Position numbers and translations under genes: made by a program. Under the pieces are notes generated by a model. That model did no database searches, was not told the DNA's origin, and saw only the letters and a program-made list of their open reading frames with translations. 64,000 bases of DNA from Rossellomorea vietnamensis (lineage in GTDB: Bacteria > Bacillota > Bacilli > Bacillales > Bacillaceae_B): NCBI RefSeq assembly GCF_008180415.1, contig NZ_VTEI01000009.1, positions 1-64,000 on the forward strand, in the 5' to 3' direction. This document shows positions 55,007 to 64,000 of the stretch, piece by piece; the stretch's first letter is position 1, and every line of letters starts with the position of its first letter.

Positions 55007-55177
55007 TTATTTGTCCAAGAACAACCAAAAGTTAAGGAAAGGCATTGTGAATAATATGATTGCCAATAATCCGACCATGGAAGCTCCAAGTTTATTTTTG
55101 TTTTTCCAGACAAGCCTTGCATAACGGAGTGAGTAATAGCTTAAATAAGCACAGATTATAAGTGTTAACCAGAACAT
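55007..55177 (-). CDS. Small two-helix membrane protein at the end of the ger operon
   Basis: 56 residues from ATG 55177, chosen because AAAAGGGGTGA lies 5 bases upstream. Two hydrophobic helices (about 2-18 and 33-53) flank a basic loop RLVWKNKNK. It starts 13 bases after the gerC-type gene. Small proteins of this sort (GerD-independent, GerT- or D-subunit-like) are seen in some ger operons; the family is not certain. Confidence 0.6.
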   Translation of the reverse strand: MFWLTLIICAYLSYYSLRYARLVWKNKNKLGASMVGLLAIILFTMPFLNFWLFLDK

Positions 55178-55190
55178 GATATCACCCCTT

Positions 55191-56414
55191 TTAATCAATG
55201 ATCGCCTCTTTTGAACGCGGGCGGAGTATTTTACCGAAGCTTTCAATAGTTGTGTGGACGTTGATTGTCACCTTGGCATCCGGATAGGAGTGCATCCAAT
55301 CATATTCCTCGTATTCTTTAACTGTGAAGAACTTTTTGCGCGCAGCAAGAGACCAGTTGAATGCCTCTGCTTTTAATTCAGTTTGTGTTTTTTCTACTAG
55401 TTCGTCTGCCCGTTCTTTAAACCTTTTTTCAAGTGAATCATCGAGGACCTCTTGTTTTTGTGAATCCTCAACGTAGTTGATCATGCTGGGGATTCCTAGT
55501 ATCTTTACACTCAGCCATACATCCACTGTTATATCAGGTGCTGGTTTGCTGACATCGACTTTAACTTTGGTTTTTGTATTGGTCAATTTTCCTGTCACAC
55601 GAAATTCCTCATTCAACGGGTCAGGAAAGGTAAAGGTCACTTCCTTTGGCTGCAGGTGTTCTGTCAGCATTGCTCTGGCTCTGACAGCCTCGCCAGTCAA
55701 TGCCCCAACCATCTTTCCGTCCCTGAAGGCAGCTGCACCAATGATTTGGACAGGTGTACCTCCTTTTTTTAGTAACTCACCTGGATAGTAGTTGTCTTCA
55801 TTCGTTTTCAAATTTACATCTTCTTCAGTAGTTGCATAAATGGCCAATGCCAATCCTGCATCCGCTTCTGTATCATGGATGATCGTATGAAGGGTGGCTC
55901 TTGGAACTAATGAGTTATTTTCCCACCTCCTGGTAACAAAGTCGTAAAATTTATGCGGACTTGCTTCGAAAGCGGGATGATTATGATTGAGGAACTTATT
56001 CGCTCTCTCCTTGGAAACCAGGAGATTCATATCTCTTCTTGACTGAGTATCCCTGACGATAGTTGATAAAACCTCAAGAAATTTGTCAGACCGTGCAAGT
56101 TCTTCACTGATAATGAGAGCTTTGGTATGGTAAAAATTAATGTTCCTTGTTTCTGAGATATTGAGCATATCCCGGGCGGCAATCAGGTCCGGGACACGGA
56201 TCATGATGGTCTTGAACTCTGATGAATCCGGCTGGCTGCCCGGATTGCCGGCCTGAGGATCAGCCATTTGAAAGGTAATGTCATAGCCCGTCCCTCCATC
56301 CTCAGGGAGGTCGACTCCGATTACCAGTACGAATCCTTCCTCCTCCACTTCTATCTTGTCCGCGCATCCAGCCAATATCAGTATAGATAAACAAAGTGCA
56401 ATACATAATTTCAC
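55191..56414 (-). CDS. Spore germination lipoprotein, GerAC/GerKC family
   Basis: 407 residues. The signal peptide ends in the lipobox LAGC near residue 17. EEGFVLVIGVDLPEDGGTGY is the N-terminal domain of the C subunit, and the C-terminal domain holds the NWSLAARKKFF region. The C subunit sits on the outer face of the inner spore membrane in a complex with A and B subunits. The start overlaps the B gene by 4 bases. The nutrient recognised is unknown. Confidence 0.92.
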   Translation of the reverse strand: MKLCIALCLSILILAGCADKIEVEEEGFVLVIGVDLPEDGGTGYDITFQMADPQAGNPGSQPDSSEFKTIMIRVPDLIAARDMLNISETRNINFYHTKALIISEELARSDKFLEVLSTIVRDTQSRRDMNLLVSKERANKFLNHNHPAFEASPHKFYDFVTRRWENNSLVPRATLHTIIHDTEADAGLALAIYATTEEDVNLKTNEDNYYPGELLKKGGTPVQIIGAAAFRDGKMVGALTGEAVRARAMLTEHLQPKEVTFTFPDPLNEEFRVTGKLTNTKTKVKVDVSKPAPDITVDVWLSVKILGIPSMINYVEDSQKQEVLDDSLEKRFKERADELVEKTQTELKAEAFNWSLAARKKFFTVKEYEEYDWMHSYPDAKVTINVHTTIESFGKILRPRSKEAIID

Positions 56415-57508
56415 TTGTTTAATTCCCCCTTAAGCTTGGCAGTCAACAATAATGCCACTGGTATGGTGAATATAAGGATGGAGGTTATCATTAAGATGGC
56501 CTGGCTTCTAAGAATGAGGACGTTCTGGACGACGTTTTCCGGTATCAGGCCAAGCATGATGGTCAATCCTGCAAATGGCAGGATTAATGGTTCAAACTCC
56601 TTAATTTTCACAGTATATGAAAAAATCGCAGTAGAGATATACAGATAAAGAGCGAACCGTATTAAACTGGCGACGCTCCAAAATGCGAAAAATAAAGCTT
56701 CTATATTAGAGACGTACCTTCCGAAAGTGACCATACGGGTAATTTCGTGAAAAGGGTAGGCGATATATTTAATCAATGGATAGTCAAAAAAGGCAATGAA
56801 TACAGCGAAAAAGACTGTCAATTCCAAACTGGCCACAATAATTCCTAAAACCGTTGCCTTTTTGAATGATTTATAACTTTTGAAGAATGGATAAAGAACG
56901 GTCAGGAAAAGTAAGTCACTTGTAATAGATGCGTAGCTTACTCCATTGTGGGCAATTTCTTTCAGACCATATCCACCAAAAGGAAAAAGATAGCCGAAAA
57001 ATAATTCATTCCAAATCAGTACTATGATAAAGAATAGGGAGGCCTTTATATACGGTAGCGATATCCAGGCTGTCCTGCCGATAGCGAGCAATCCCCTATT
57101 GGCCAGGAAGTAGCTTGCCCCTATCAGGATAAAATAGATTTGGGTCGTACTCGTCGATGTGAAATACATGGTGTTGATGATGTCGATATAACTCCTGCTA
57201 TCAACAACAGTTGCAGAAAATGCAATATAAAAGAGAACCATTCCAATAACGAAGCCCATATACCTGCCGGTGACCTGGTAAGTAATGTCGATGATATTTT
57301 TATCCTTAAAGCTTTTAACTAGTTTTAGCAGGCATATCAATGGAATGATCATGACCGCCCCAGAAATAAGGGGAATCATCCATGCAGCCTGGGCTGTTTC
57401 TTTGAAGAGAAGTGTGGCTGTCATATCTGTAAATTTAATACCCAGGGTAATTGTAACTAGAGCAAAAATCTCCCGGGATCCAAGTCTGCGGTCTGCAGGA
57501 GAAATCAT
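56411..57508 (-). CDS. Spore germination permease, GerAB/GerKB family
   Basis: 365 residues with about ten membrane segments, an APC-type transporter fold. The start MISPADRRLGSREIFALVTI is typical. In the family the B subunit binds the germinant, for example an amino acid. It overlaps the A and C genes by 4 bases on each side, so all three are made together. Confidence 0.93.
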   Translation of the reverse strand: MISPADRRLGSREIFALVTITLGIKFTDMTATLLFKETAQAAWMIPLISGAVMIIPLICLLKLVKSFKDKNIIDITYQVTGRYMGFVIGMVLFYIAFSATVVDSRSYIDIINTMYFTSTSTTQIYFILIGASYFLANRGLLAIGRTAWISLPYIKASLFFIIVLIWNELFFGYLFPFGGYGLKEIAHNGVSYASITSDLLFLTVLYPFFKSYKSFKKATVLGIIVASLELTVFFAVFIAFFDYPLIKYIAYPFHEITRMVTFGRYVSNIEALFFAFWSVASLIRFALYLYISTAIFSYTVKIKEFEPLILPFAGLTIMLGLIPENVVQNVLILRSQAILMITSILIFTIPVALLLTAKLKGELNK

Positions 57509-59034
57509 TTATTGTTCTCTCCTTCCGGCTTTTTCATCTTTTCCTTCTCAATCGGGAAGATATTCAATGGACGCAGCCATTGTTTCCATATTGGCGGCCT
57601 GATTATCAAATCTTTTGAGGACGGATAGTGAGGGGCCATTGGCGAAAGAAATGGAACATCAAAGGAAGTGACTGTAGACAGATAGCCAATGCATAATGTG
57701 ATACAAATGCCCAAACCGAGAAACCCCCATAAACTTCCAAATAACAAAAAAATATAGGTTGATAATCTGATCATGTAATTGAAGGAGAGATTAGGTACTG
57801 CGAAAGAGGCCAGCCCCGTCACTGCAATGACAATGACAAGGATCGGACTGATGATATTGGCTTCTACTGCAGCCTGCCCCAGGATTAAAGCTCCTACAAT
57901 TCCGATTGTAGGACCGATGGGATTAGGCACCCTGACTCCCCCTTCTCTTATCAGTTCAAAAGCCAGCAGAAGCATTATCACTTCAAAAATAGCCGGGAAA
58001 GGAACTTCTTCCCTTGTCGCCGCGATAGCTAGAACTAGATCAGTTGGCAGCATTTCGATATGATAATTGGTCACCGCTATATAAATCGCAGGAGTCAGAA
58101 TGGTAATGAAGATAGCTGCGATTCTTAGCAGTCTTGTAAAGTTTCCATAAACCCATCTTGCATAGTAATCCTCTGAAGTGTGAAAAAATGACCAAAATGT
58201 CACAGGTGCAATCAGGCTGCTGGGTGAACTGTCCATTAATAAGACGACATGCCCTTCATTAATGAAACTGACAGCTCTATCCGGCCTTTCTGTGTACAAA
58301 ACAGTAGGAACCAGCGAGTAGGGGCGCTCCTCAATATGCTGTTCCAGGAGGCCGAGATTCTGCACTTCATCAGCTTTGATTTCCTTTAAGCGTTTTTTCA
58401 TTTTTTCTATCAGCGTGGGGTTTGCTACATCTTTCAAGTACAGAATTGCAATTTGGCTCAAGCCTTTTTCACCGACGGTTACATACTCTGTAGTCAGTTG
58501 GGATGAACGAAGCTGTTTACGGACAAGCGAAATATTAACGGCTATTGACTCGATGAAAGCTTCTTTAGGACCTTTTAAAATATTTTCATCTTCTGCTTTT
58601 TCTACTCCACGTTTTTCAAAACCTGATGTTCCAAAGATGTAAGCTTCCTTTTTTCCATCTATAAATAGAATGGCGTTTCCCAATAATAGTTGGTTGACCA
58701 CCTTGCTGTATGTGTATTCTTCTTTGATGTCACTTAGAGGGATATGATTTGACATGTATTCTAAAGTTAATTCGGAATCTGTTACATTGAGTGAGAGCAG
58801 GTTAGGGATCAGCACTTTTCCAATGATGTCCTCCGCACACATACCGTTGAGAAAATATAAGACAGCTTTTCGATTACATCCGGAAAGTGTCAGTTTTCTT
58901 ACTGAAAAGTCTTGATTAATAGGAAAGTTGAAAACAGCTTGAATTCTTTTTGCTTTCTCCTCTAAAGACACTGGAATTTCTGATTCGTCTTGTTGTTTTT
59001 CTTCGTGAATCTTGCGACGATTTGATTTAAACAT
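57505..59034 (-). CDS. Spore germination protein, GerAA/GerKA family
   Basis: 509 residues from ATG 59034 (AGGAGGTGG just upstream; the frame is open 11 codons further). The N-terminal soluble domain (about 1-270) carries DSSPSSLIAPVTFWSFFHTS near its end, followed by four or five membrane helices with AIAATREEVPFPAIFEVIML and PIGPTIGIVGALILGQAAVE. The A subunit forms the ion-channel ring of the germinant receptor. Expression in the forespore by sigma-G is expected from the family; I did not find a clear sigma-G promoter. Confidence 0.93.
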   Translation of the reverse strand: MFKSNRRKIHEEKQQDESEIPVSLEEKAKRIQAVFNFPINQDFSVRKLTLSGCNRKAVLYFLNGMCAEDIIGKVLIPNLLSLNVTDSELTLEYMSNHIPLSDIKEEYTYSKVVNQLLLGNAILFIDGKKEAYIFGTSGFEKRGVEKAEDENILKGPKEAFIESIAVNISLVRKQLRSSQLTTEYVTVGEKGLSQIAILYLKDVANPTLIEKMKKRLKEIKADEVQNLGLLEQHIEERPYSLVPTVLYTERPDRAVSFINEGHVVLLMDSSPSSLIAPVTFWSFFHTSEDYYARWVYGNFTRLLRIAAIFITILTPAIYIAVTNYHIEMLPTDLVLAIAATREEVPFPAIFEVIMLLLAFELIREGGVRVPNPIGPTIGIVGALILGQAAVEANIISPILVIVIAVTGLASFAVPNLSFNYMIRLSTYIFLLFGSLWGFLGLGICITLCIGYLSTVTSFDVPFLSPMAPHYPSSKDLIIRPPIWKQWLRPLNIFPIEKEKMKKPEGENNK

Positions 59035-59193
59035 GCTTCCACCTCCTCTAGTCTTTAGAATGTACATTAATTGCTTAGTTATGTAATTCTTGGTACCGGA
59101 ATGTTTTTGACTTTGTTCATAAAATAATGGCTGGTTCAGATCCTCCTGCTGGTATGATGTAAGAAAGAGACTTTTCGTAGGGATGGTGTAAGT

Positions 59194-59778
59194 TTGCAGT
59201 GGTACAGTATTGGGGCGTTCACGTTTCCTTCGTCATGGGGAGGACTGGCAGCGGCGTTTGTTGTAACAGGTTTATTTCTATGGCTTTATTATGGGAAAAG
59301 TAATGGAGAATGGTTTGGAAATAGTGTATTTTGGTTTATTGTTACCTGGAAATTCAGTGTGATTTTATTTGACTTTTCCGGATTCCTTCAACAGCCTTTG
59401 ACAGCTCTCTATTTTAACGGTGGTTCTAAGGGATTTTGGCTTGGTATGACAGTTGCGTTGGTATACATATACTTCAAAGGGGGACAGCAGGTGATCAGTG
59501 CATGGCTGCTGGTTGTCCTGGTGTATGAGGGGGCTTCTGAATTTCTTGCTGACAGCGGTTCGGTCCTGAGCGCTGTAAATAGTCTGATCGGCTTCTCTCT
59601 GTTTTATCTTCTTTTAAAAAAAGGGAAAGAGGAAATATGGCTTTCGATATTCATTGTCATTCAGCTGCTGGTCAATTTTCTGCAAGGGAGCATAGCCTCT
59701 GCAGAAAGTACGGCTTATATAGTGGTTACGATTGCTGTGCTCTCCATCAGCAGGTTAAGGAGGGATTTTCATGAATAA
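59194..59778 (+). CDS. Membrane protein of unknown function
   Basis: 194 residues from TTG 59194 with about seven hydrophobic segments and few charged residues. It has no cysteines, so it is not a CcdA-type thiol carrier. It overlaps the thioredoxin-like gene by 8 bases and is divergent from the ger operon. The pairing suggests a shared envelope role, but the family is unknown to me. Confidence 0.7.
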   Translation: MQWYSIGAFTFPSSWGGLAAAFVVTGLFLWLYYGKSNGEWFGNSVFWFIVTWKFSVILFDFSGFLQQPLTALYFNGGSKGFWLGMTVALVYIYFKGGQQVISAWLLVVLVYEGASEFLADSGSVLSAVNSLIGFSLFYLLLKKGKEEIWLSIFIVIQLLVNFLQGSIASAESTAYIVVTIAVLSISRLRRDFHE

Positions 59779-60361
59779 AAGAATTTTGGGGATAGGTTTA
59801 ATCGCGGTCCTTGTCGGGCTTTTTGTCGTTAATATCATTCAAAATCAAGCTTCGCAGAAGAAGATGGAAGAGCAGGTAGCAGAGCAATTGGAATCAGGGC
59901 TTGATGTGGGGATTGGAAGTGAAGGCCTAGGTCTAGGTGAGGGGGATAAGGCGCCGGATTTCACGCTAACGACTTTAGACGGCAGGGAAGTGTCTCTGTC
60001 TGATTTCGAGGGGCAGAAGGTGATTCTGAATTTCTGGGCGACATGGTGTCCGCCTTGTAAAGCGGAAATGCCGCATATGCAGGAGTACTATGGACAATAC
60101 CATGAGAAAGCCAATGTCGAAATGCTTGCTGTGAATTTAACCACTATCGACAATGGAAAAGAAGCAATTGAAAAATTTGCCGGGGAATATGGATTGACCT
60201 TCCCGATCCCGCTGGATGAGGATGGGGTGCAGGGCACCGTCTATCAGGCCCAGACTATTCCTACCTCGTATATGATCGACACCGACGGAATCATCCGCCA
60301 CAAGATCCTCGGACCCATGAACAAAGAAATGATGATTCAGCTTGTCGAGAATATGGATTGA
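59771..60361 (+). CDS. Membrane-anchored TlpA/ResA-like thiol-disulfide oxidoreductase
   Basis: 196 residues. An N-terminal anchor (about 5-24) is followed by a Glu-rich linker and a thioredoxin-fold domain starting at PDFTLTTLDGREVSLSDFEG. The active site is FWATWCPPCKAEMPH with CPPC near residues 97-100, and a cis-Pro lies in QTIPTSYMID. It probably reduces disulfides outside the membrane, for example in cytochrome c maturation (ResA) or the cortex (StoA). Which one cannot be told from sequence. AAGGAGG upstream supports the ATG. Confidence 0.88.
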   Translation: MNKRILGIGLIAVLVGLFVVNIIQNQASQKKMEEQVAEQLESGLDVGIGSEGLGLGEGDKAPDFTLTTLDGREVSLSDFEGQKVILNFWATWCPPCKAEMPHMQEYYGQYHEKANVEMLAVNLTTIDNGKEAIEKFAGEYGLTFPIPLDEDGVQGTVYQAQTIPTSYMIDTDGIIRHKILGPMNKEMMIQLVENMD

Positions 60362-60388
60362 AAGTGTCCTTTATCCGGGTAAAGCGCT

Positions 60389-60440
60389 GAGGGGGACAGT
60401 CCCCTGTGTTACTTTAAAGTATCACAGGGGACTGTCCCTC
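60389..60440. terminator. Large perfect inverted repeat after the TlpA-like gene
   Basis: GAGGGGGACAGTCCCCTGTG (60389-60408) pairs with CACAGGGGACTGTCCCTC (60423-60440), with an inner TACTTTAAAGTA palindrome. It is the longest member of the GGGACAGTCCC repeat family here and probably also ends transcription. Confidence 0.8.
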
Positions 60441-60471
60441 TTCGTGCGCTGATGCGTTAATGTGATAAAGA

Positions 60472-60500
60472 CTGACAGGTGTAGAATCTTGTCGTATAAT
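60472..60500 (+). promoter_or_regulatory. Sigma-A promoter of the trans-sulfuration gene
   Basis: CTGACA (60472-60477), a 17-base spacer, TATAAT (60495-60500), 41 bases before the start. No S-box lies between. Confidence 0.8.
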
Positions 60501-60541
60501 GGAGAAAAAGGCATTTCTATCGAAGAAGGGGTTTTTTACAG

Positions 60542-61675
60542 ATGAAGTTTGATACAAAAGTCGTTCACAGTACATTGCATAACCGCAGCATCAAAAGCAA
60601 ATCCACACCGATATATCAAACCTCTGCGTTTACCTTCTCATCCCTTGAGGAATTGGAAGGCTTCTATGAAGGAAAATCTCCATATCTTTACTCACGGTCG
60701 GGCAATCCGAATACTGATGAATTAGGTGAAATGGTGGCTGCTCTTGAAGGGGCACCTGCAGGAGTGGCGGCTGCCTCGGGACTGGGAGCGATTCTTGCTG
60801 GCATTCTGGCTGTCACCGAAAGCGGGGACCATATCATTGCCGCCGAGGATATTTACGGCGGAACCTATCAGCTTTTAAATGAAGAGCTGAAAACCTTCGG
60901 AATCACCACTTCTTTTGTCGATTTCAGTATTCCGGAAGAGATCGAGAAAAGCATCACTCCGCAAACGAAGCTTCTGTATAGTGAAAGTATCACAAACCCC
61001 TTTTTAAGGGTGGAAAATATGGATGCTATGGTTTCGATTGCAAAGAAACATAAGCTTGTAACGATGATTGATAACACATTTGCGACTCCGTACCTGATGA
61101 CTCCATACAGTAATGGAGTGGACATTGTCGCACACAGTGCAACCAAATATATCGGCGGCCACAGTGATGTGACGGCTGGTGTTACAGTCGGCAGCGAAGA
61201 GGTGATCGCTAAAGCGAGAACGAAGGTCATCAATCTAGGCTTTAATCTTAGTCCGCACGAAGCGTGGCTGACGGCCAGGGGCTGTAAAACACTCTCTCTC
61301 AGGATGAAACAGCAATGTGTGAATGCTTCTGAATTAGCGGAAGCCCTTTTAGGATATGACGGAATAAAAAAAGTTTACTATCCTAAGGATGCTGCGGAAA
61401 AAGGAAGCGGCGCCATCGTGACGATCGAGCTTTCAGAACAAAATGATATCCACAGGTTTTTCACAGGATTAAGCTGGGTTAAAATTGTCCCGACCCTTGC
61501 CGGCGTGGAAACGACTGTATCCTACCCGCAAGGAACCTCACACCGCGCATTGTCGCAGGAAGCAAGAGAGAAAATCGGCGTGAACCAGCAGGTTGTCCGG
61601 ATTTCTGTCGGAATTGAGGATTCAGGGGACATCATCCAGGCGTTCAAGGATGCTGTGGATTATTCGAGGTTATAA
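60542..61675 (+). CDS. Cys/Met-metabolism PLP enzyme (cystathionine synthase/lyase family)
   Basis: 377 residues. YSRSGNPNTDELGEMVAALE (phosphate and substrate site), ASGLGAILAGIL, and HSATKYIGGHSDVTAG with the PLP-binding Lys near residue 200. The family includes cystathionine gamma-synthase, beta- and gamma-lyases and O-acetylhomoserine sulfhydrylase; sequence alone does not separate them. It has a plain sigma-A promoter without SAM riboswitch, while the related metY gene 1.7 kb downstream has one. A role in making or recycling homocysteine is likely. Confidence 0.88.
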   Translation: MKFDTKVVHSTLHNRSIKSKSTPIYQTSAFTFSSLEELEGFYEGKSPYLYSRSGNPNTDELGEMVAALEGAPAGVAAASGLGAILAGILAVTESGDHIIAAEDIYGGTYQLLNEELKTFGITTSFVDFSIPEEIEKSITPQTKLLYSESITNPFLRVENMDAMVSIAKKHKLVTMIDNTFATPYLMTPYSNGVDIVAHSATKYIGGHSDVTAGVTVGSEEVIAKARTKVINLGFNLSPHEAWLTARGCKTLSLRMKQQCVNASELAEALLGYDGIKKVYYPKDAAEKGSGAIVTIELSEQNDIHRFFTGLSWVKIVPTLAGVETTVSYPQGTSHRALSQEAREKIGVNQQVVRISVGIEDSGDIIQAFKDAVDYSRL

Positions 61676-61744
61676 GAAACTGGCTTGTTAAGAACCTAGT
61701 GGAGCGTTTTGTTTAAGGATATCCCGCTGATTCAGCCGCCGGAT

Positions 61745-63070
61745 GGGTACATGAGTGAGTCTTTTTGGAGAGAGATATGTATCCAGCCGGGGCGAGTGGG
61801 TACATGAGTGAGTCTTTTTGGATAGAGATGTGTATCCGCTCAGGGCGGGTGGATACATGAGTGAGTCTTTTGGGTTAGAGATATGTATCCAGCCGGGGCG
61901 AGTGGATACATAAGTGAGTCTTTTTGGATGGAGACGTGTATCCACTCAGGGCGGGTGGATACATGAGTGAGTCTTTTTGGTTAGAGATATGTATCCAGCC
62001 GGGGCGAGTGGATACATGAGTAAGTCTTTTTGGAGAGAGATATGTATCCAGCCGGGGCGAGTGGATACATGAGTAAGTGTTTTTGGAGTGAGATATGTAT
62101 CCAGCGAGGGCGAGTGGATACATGAGTTGTCTCTTTTGTAAGGAGATATGTATCCAGCGAGGGCGAGTGGGTACATGAGTAAGTCTTTTTGGTTAGAGAT
62201 ATGTATCCAGCCGGGGCGAGTGGATACATGAGTTGTCTCTTTTGTGAGGAGATATGTATCCAGCGAGGGCGAGTGGATACATGAGTAAGTGTTTTTGGAG
62301 TGAGGTATGTATCCAGCCGGGGCGAGTGGATACATGAGTAAGTGTTTTTGGAGTGAGATATGTATCCAGCGAGGGCGAGTGGATACATGAGTTGTCTCTT
62401 TTGTGAGGAGATATGTATCCAGCAAGGGCGAGTGGATACATGAGTGAGTCTTTTTGGTTAGAGATATGTATCCAGCCGGGGCGAGTGGATACATGAGTAA
62501 GTGTTTTTGGAGTGAGATATGTATCCAGCGAGGCCGAGTGGATACATGAGTTGTCTCTTTTGTAAGGAGATATGTATCCAGCGAGGGCGAGTGGATACAT
62601 GAGTAAGTGTTTTTGGAGAGAGATATGTATCCAGCGAGGGCGAGTGGATACATGAGTTGTCTCTTTTGTAAGGAGATATGTATCCAGCGTGGGCGAGTGG
62701 GTATATGAGTAAGTCTTTTTGGAGAGAGATATGTATCCAGCCAGGGCGAGTGGATACATGAGTGAGTCTTTTTGGTTAGAGATATGTATCCAGCCGGGGC
62801 GAGTGGATACATGAGTTGTCTCTTTTGTGAGGAGATATGTATCCAGCCGGAGCGAGTGGGTACATGAGTAAGTCTTTTTGGAGAGAGATATGTATCCAGC
62901 GAGGGCGAGTGGGTACATGAGTAAGTGTTTTTGGAGTGAGATATGTATCCAGCCAGGGCGAGTGGATACATGAGTAAGTCTTTTTGGAGAGAGATGTGTA
63001 TCCACAGAAGCCGAGTGAGTACATAAGTTGCCAATTATGTGGGGAGATATGTATCCACCCAAGGCAAGTG
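61745..63070. repeat. Minisatellite: about 25 tandem 53-bp units
   Basis: The string GTATCC recurs exactly every 53 bases from 61779 to 63051 (25 occurrences, no indel). Each unit holds an inverted pair TGTATCCA ... TGGATACA (8-bp arms, about 11-base GC-rich loop) and a more variable part of about 22 bases that comes in four or five types (for example TAAGTCTTTTTGGAGAGAG or TTGTCTCTTTTGTAAGGAG). Units differ by point changes and the types are mixed along the array. The minus strand is free of stops in all three frames over most of the array, a result of the 53-bp period. I do not think it is translated. Confidence 0.95.
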
Positions 63071-63127
63071 GATGGGAAAACAATAATCCCTGCCTATGAA
63101 AAGAAAATGAAAAATTCAGAATAATTA

Positions 63128-63156
63128 TTGACCTTACAAAAATACTCAGTTATAAT
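63128..63156 (+). promoter_or_regulatory. Sigma-A promoter of metY
   Basis: TTGACC (63128-63133), a 17-base spacer, TATAAT (63151-63156), about 42 bases before the S-box. Confidence 0.88.
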
Positions 63157-63197
63157 CCAATTCATACGACATATATATTTTCATAAGCAATTCGATA

Positions 63198-63312
63198 CTC
63201 TTATCGAGAGCGGCGGAGGGAATAGGCCCGATGAAGCCCGGCAACCAACAGGCAGTACTGCTTGGAAAGGTGCTACATCCTACAGGCTCGTGCAGTCTGG
63301 AAGATAAGAGGA
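63198..63312 (+). ncRNA. SAM-I riboswitch (S-box)
   Basis: CTCTTATCGAGAGCGGCGGA opens the element, followed by GGGA, GGCCCGATGAAGCCCGGCAA and GAAAGGTGCTA, and it closes with AAGATAAGAG (63301-63310), which pairs with CTCTTATC to form P1. All conserved S-box blocks are in order. It binds S-adenosylmethionine and turns metY off when SAM is plentiful. Confidence 0.97.
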
Positions 63313-63329
63313 GGAGCATTGATCTTTCA

Positions 63330-64000
<671 letters not shown>

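Noticed and set aside
61745..63070. CRISPR array
   Set aside because: The regular period and short palindrome look similar, but the variable parts come in only a few types that recur along the array, so they are not unique spacers. No cas genes are near.

Overview
The window is a chromosomal piece of an endospore-forming, flagellated Bacillaceae species. The evidence is the B. subtilis-like gene order comFA-comFC-yvyF-flgM-flgN-flgK-flgL-yviE-fliW-csrA-hag ... flaG-fliD-fliS-fliT ... hpf ... secA-prfB ... ftsEX, a gerA-type germination operon, sigma-D promoters, an S-box riboswitch and a prfB programmed frameshift. The exact genus cannot be fixed from the sequence alone; a marine or soil Bacillus relative fits.

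Layout. 1-275: tail of a group II intron (maturase C-terminus plus domains V/VI). 317-2946: a small membrane protein and the competence genes comFA/comFC. 3016-14261: late flagellar genes. Sigma-D promoters precede flgM, hag and flaG, and the FliW-CsrA-Hag feedback module is complete. A PRMT-like methyltransferase gene sits between hag and flaG. 14430-19786: a membrane protein, a PAS-GGDEF-EAL-PilZ c-di-GMP enzyme, hpf and a DUF1028 protein.

20130-40523 is an accessory surface-glycan and sporulation island, which in B. subtilis would be absent from between hpf and secA. It holds a sulfotransferase and a GT4 enzyme behind a sigma-K-type promoter, and a four-gene operon for 6-deoxy-amino-sugar nucleotides. 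A GT27-like GT2 enzyme, cysC (APS kinase), a decayed SLC13 sulfate/anion transporter and sat (ATP sulfurylase) follow. Then come two unknown or coiled-coil proteins, a probable spore-coat morphogenetic protein, another coiled-coil protein, a 45-residue Cys-rich peptide overlapping a JAMM protease gene, and two more glycosyltransferases. Together they suggest PAPS-dependent sulfation of a glycan made in the mother cell for the spore surface. This is the most interesting hypothesis in the window.

41524-54751: a SEC-C protein, an MCP with a sigma-D promoter, secA, prfB, a YitT family protein, cytochrome c-551, ftsE-ftsX and an M23 hydrolase with intact metal ligands next to ftsX. 55007-59034: a gerA-B-C operon plus a small membrane protein. 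59194-61675: a membrane protein, a TlpA/ResA-like thioredoxin and a trans-sulfuration enzyme. 61745-63070: a striking minisatellite, 53-bp units in perfect register about 25 times. 63128 to the end: sigma-A promoter, SAM-I riboswitch, terminator and metY, which is cut by the window edge.

Intergenic DNA from 27 to 61 kb is rich in dispersed repeats: GGGACAGTCCC palindromes, MITE-like elements with inverted ends, and a repeat flanking prfB.
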